DNA of 64,000 nucleotides, from positions 1 to 64,000 of the forward strand of contig CAMLDZ010000001.1 of NCBI GenBank assembly GCA_946478985.1. The letters run 5' to 3'. A program made the translations under genes and the position numbers. Positions 63,932-64,000 of this stretch are shown piece by piece (position 1 is the first letter of the stretch; every line of letters starts with the position of its first letter). Source of the DNA: an uncultured Solimonas sp. Its GTDB lineage: Bacteria; Pseudomonadota; Gammaproteobacteria; Nevskiales; Nevskiaceae. The notes under the pieces are model-generated. The model made no database searches. It was not told the origin of the DNA and was given only the letters and a program-made list of their open reading frames with translations.

Positions 63932-63944
63932 AGCAAAATGTAAA
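63916..63944 (-). promoter_or_regulatory. Promoter of the S10 operon, overlapping the tuf terminator
   Basis: On the minus strand TTTACA (63939-63944) and TAGAAT (63916-63921) lie exactly 17 bp apart, both near consensus. The start site would be near 63909, inside the right arm of the tuf terminator, so the S10 mRNA would not form the hairpin. The leader to rpsJ would be about 38 nt. Confidence 0.7.
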
Positions 63945-63966
63945 GCTTTCTTTGTGCTTTCTTGGC

Positions 63967-64000
63967 TTACGCCAGGATCTTGGTGACGACGCCGGCGCCG
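63967..64000 (-). CDS. tuf: Elongation factor Tu (C-terminal end only)
   Basis: The last eleven codons read GAGVVTKILA and a stop, the conserved C-terminus of EF-Tu, the GTPase that brings aminoacyl-tRNA to the ribosome. The rest lies beyond the right edge. Position upstream of rpsJ is the classic str-S10 junction. Confidence 0.93.
   Translation of the reverse strand, partial: GAGVVTKILA

Noticed and set aside
1..64000. tRNA, rRNA, CRISPR arrays, insertion sequences or prophage
   Set aside because: No cloverleaf-like, repeat-spacer, transposase or integrase signature was noticed on reading either strand; a dedicated search was not run.

Overview
The window comes from a GC-rich gammaproteobacterium. 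The evidence is the E. coli-like tuf-S10-spc-alpha ribosomal gene order, a gammaproteobacterial RpoA, a zinc-free 101-residue S14, an OMPLA phospholipase and outer-membrane efflux and cellulose-export proteins. A wax ester synthase/DGAT next to an AlkB/XylM-type hydroxylase and a bcsD-containing cellulose operon would fit a Nevskiales/Solimonadaceae-like organism. That placement is inference from gene content only.

Layout. 1-754: the 3' end of uvrA, overlapped by a compositionally foreign GIY-YIG nuclease gene. 759-11775: mixed metabolic and housekeeping genes (GH5-like lipoprotein, VOC protein, sirtuin, YheT hydrolase, MFS carrier, patatin lipase, TauD-type dioxygenase, an unknown anchored protein, TrhO, AI-2E-family permease). 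11783-22907: a minus-strand type I cellulose synthesis operon in the order bcsD-bcsP-bcsA-bcsB-bcsZ-bcsC, ending in a small secreted TPR protein translationally coupled to bcsC. A sigma70-like promoter lies before bcsD. 23068-28647: two lipoproteins, a phosphoesterase, an uncharacterised protein, a frameshifted small gene, a WS/DGAT and a MarR regulator. 28741-35426: a complete tripartite RND efflux operon headed by its TetR regulator. 35777-37824: an AlkB/XylM-like membrane hydroxylase and a divergent MerR regulator that share an intergenic region with an 82-bp-spaced direct repeat. 37821-50069: RsmB, a 20-residue Lys/Ala peptide gene with its own terminator, DUF423, an oxidoreductase, a DUF2845 protein, a DsbD/redoxin/isoaspartyl-peptidase operon, an adenylate cyclase with a KefB-like antiporter, an orphan AbiEi-like regulator and PldA.

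50100-64000: the ribosomal supercluster, read right to left: (tuf)-rpsJ-rplCDWB-rpsS-rplV-rpsC-rplP-rpmC-rpsQ-rplNXE-rpsNH-rplFR-rpsE-rpmD-rplO-secY-rpmJ-rpsMKD-rpoA-rplQ. It has a promoter overlapping a tuf terminator before rpsJ, a good internal promoter before rpsM and a terminator after rplQ.

How the parts may work together (inference): the bcs operon makes, partly trims and exports cellulose. The hydroxylase, the WS/DGAT, the patatin and PldA point to hydrocarbon/lipid uptake, turnover and storage. The RND pump and the DsbD branch protect the envelope. No tRNA, rRNA, CRISPR array, insertion sequence or prophage was seen. The most unusual items are the 20-residue histone-tail-like peptide gene, the extra TPR gene of the bcs operon, the shared operator-like repeats at the hydroxylase/merR locus, and the promoter nested inside the tuf/rpsJ terminator.
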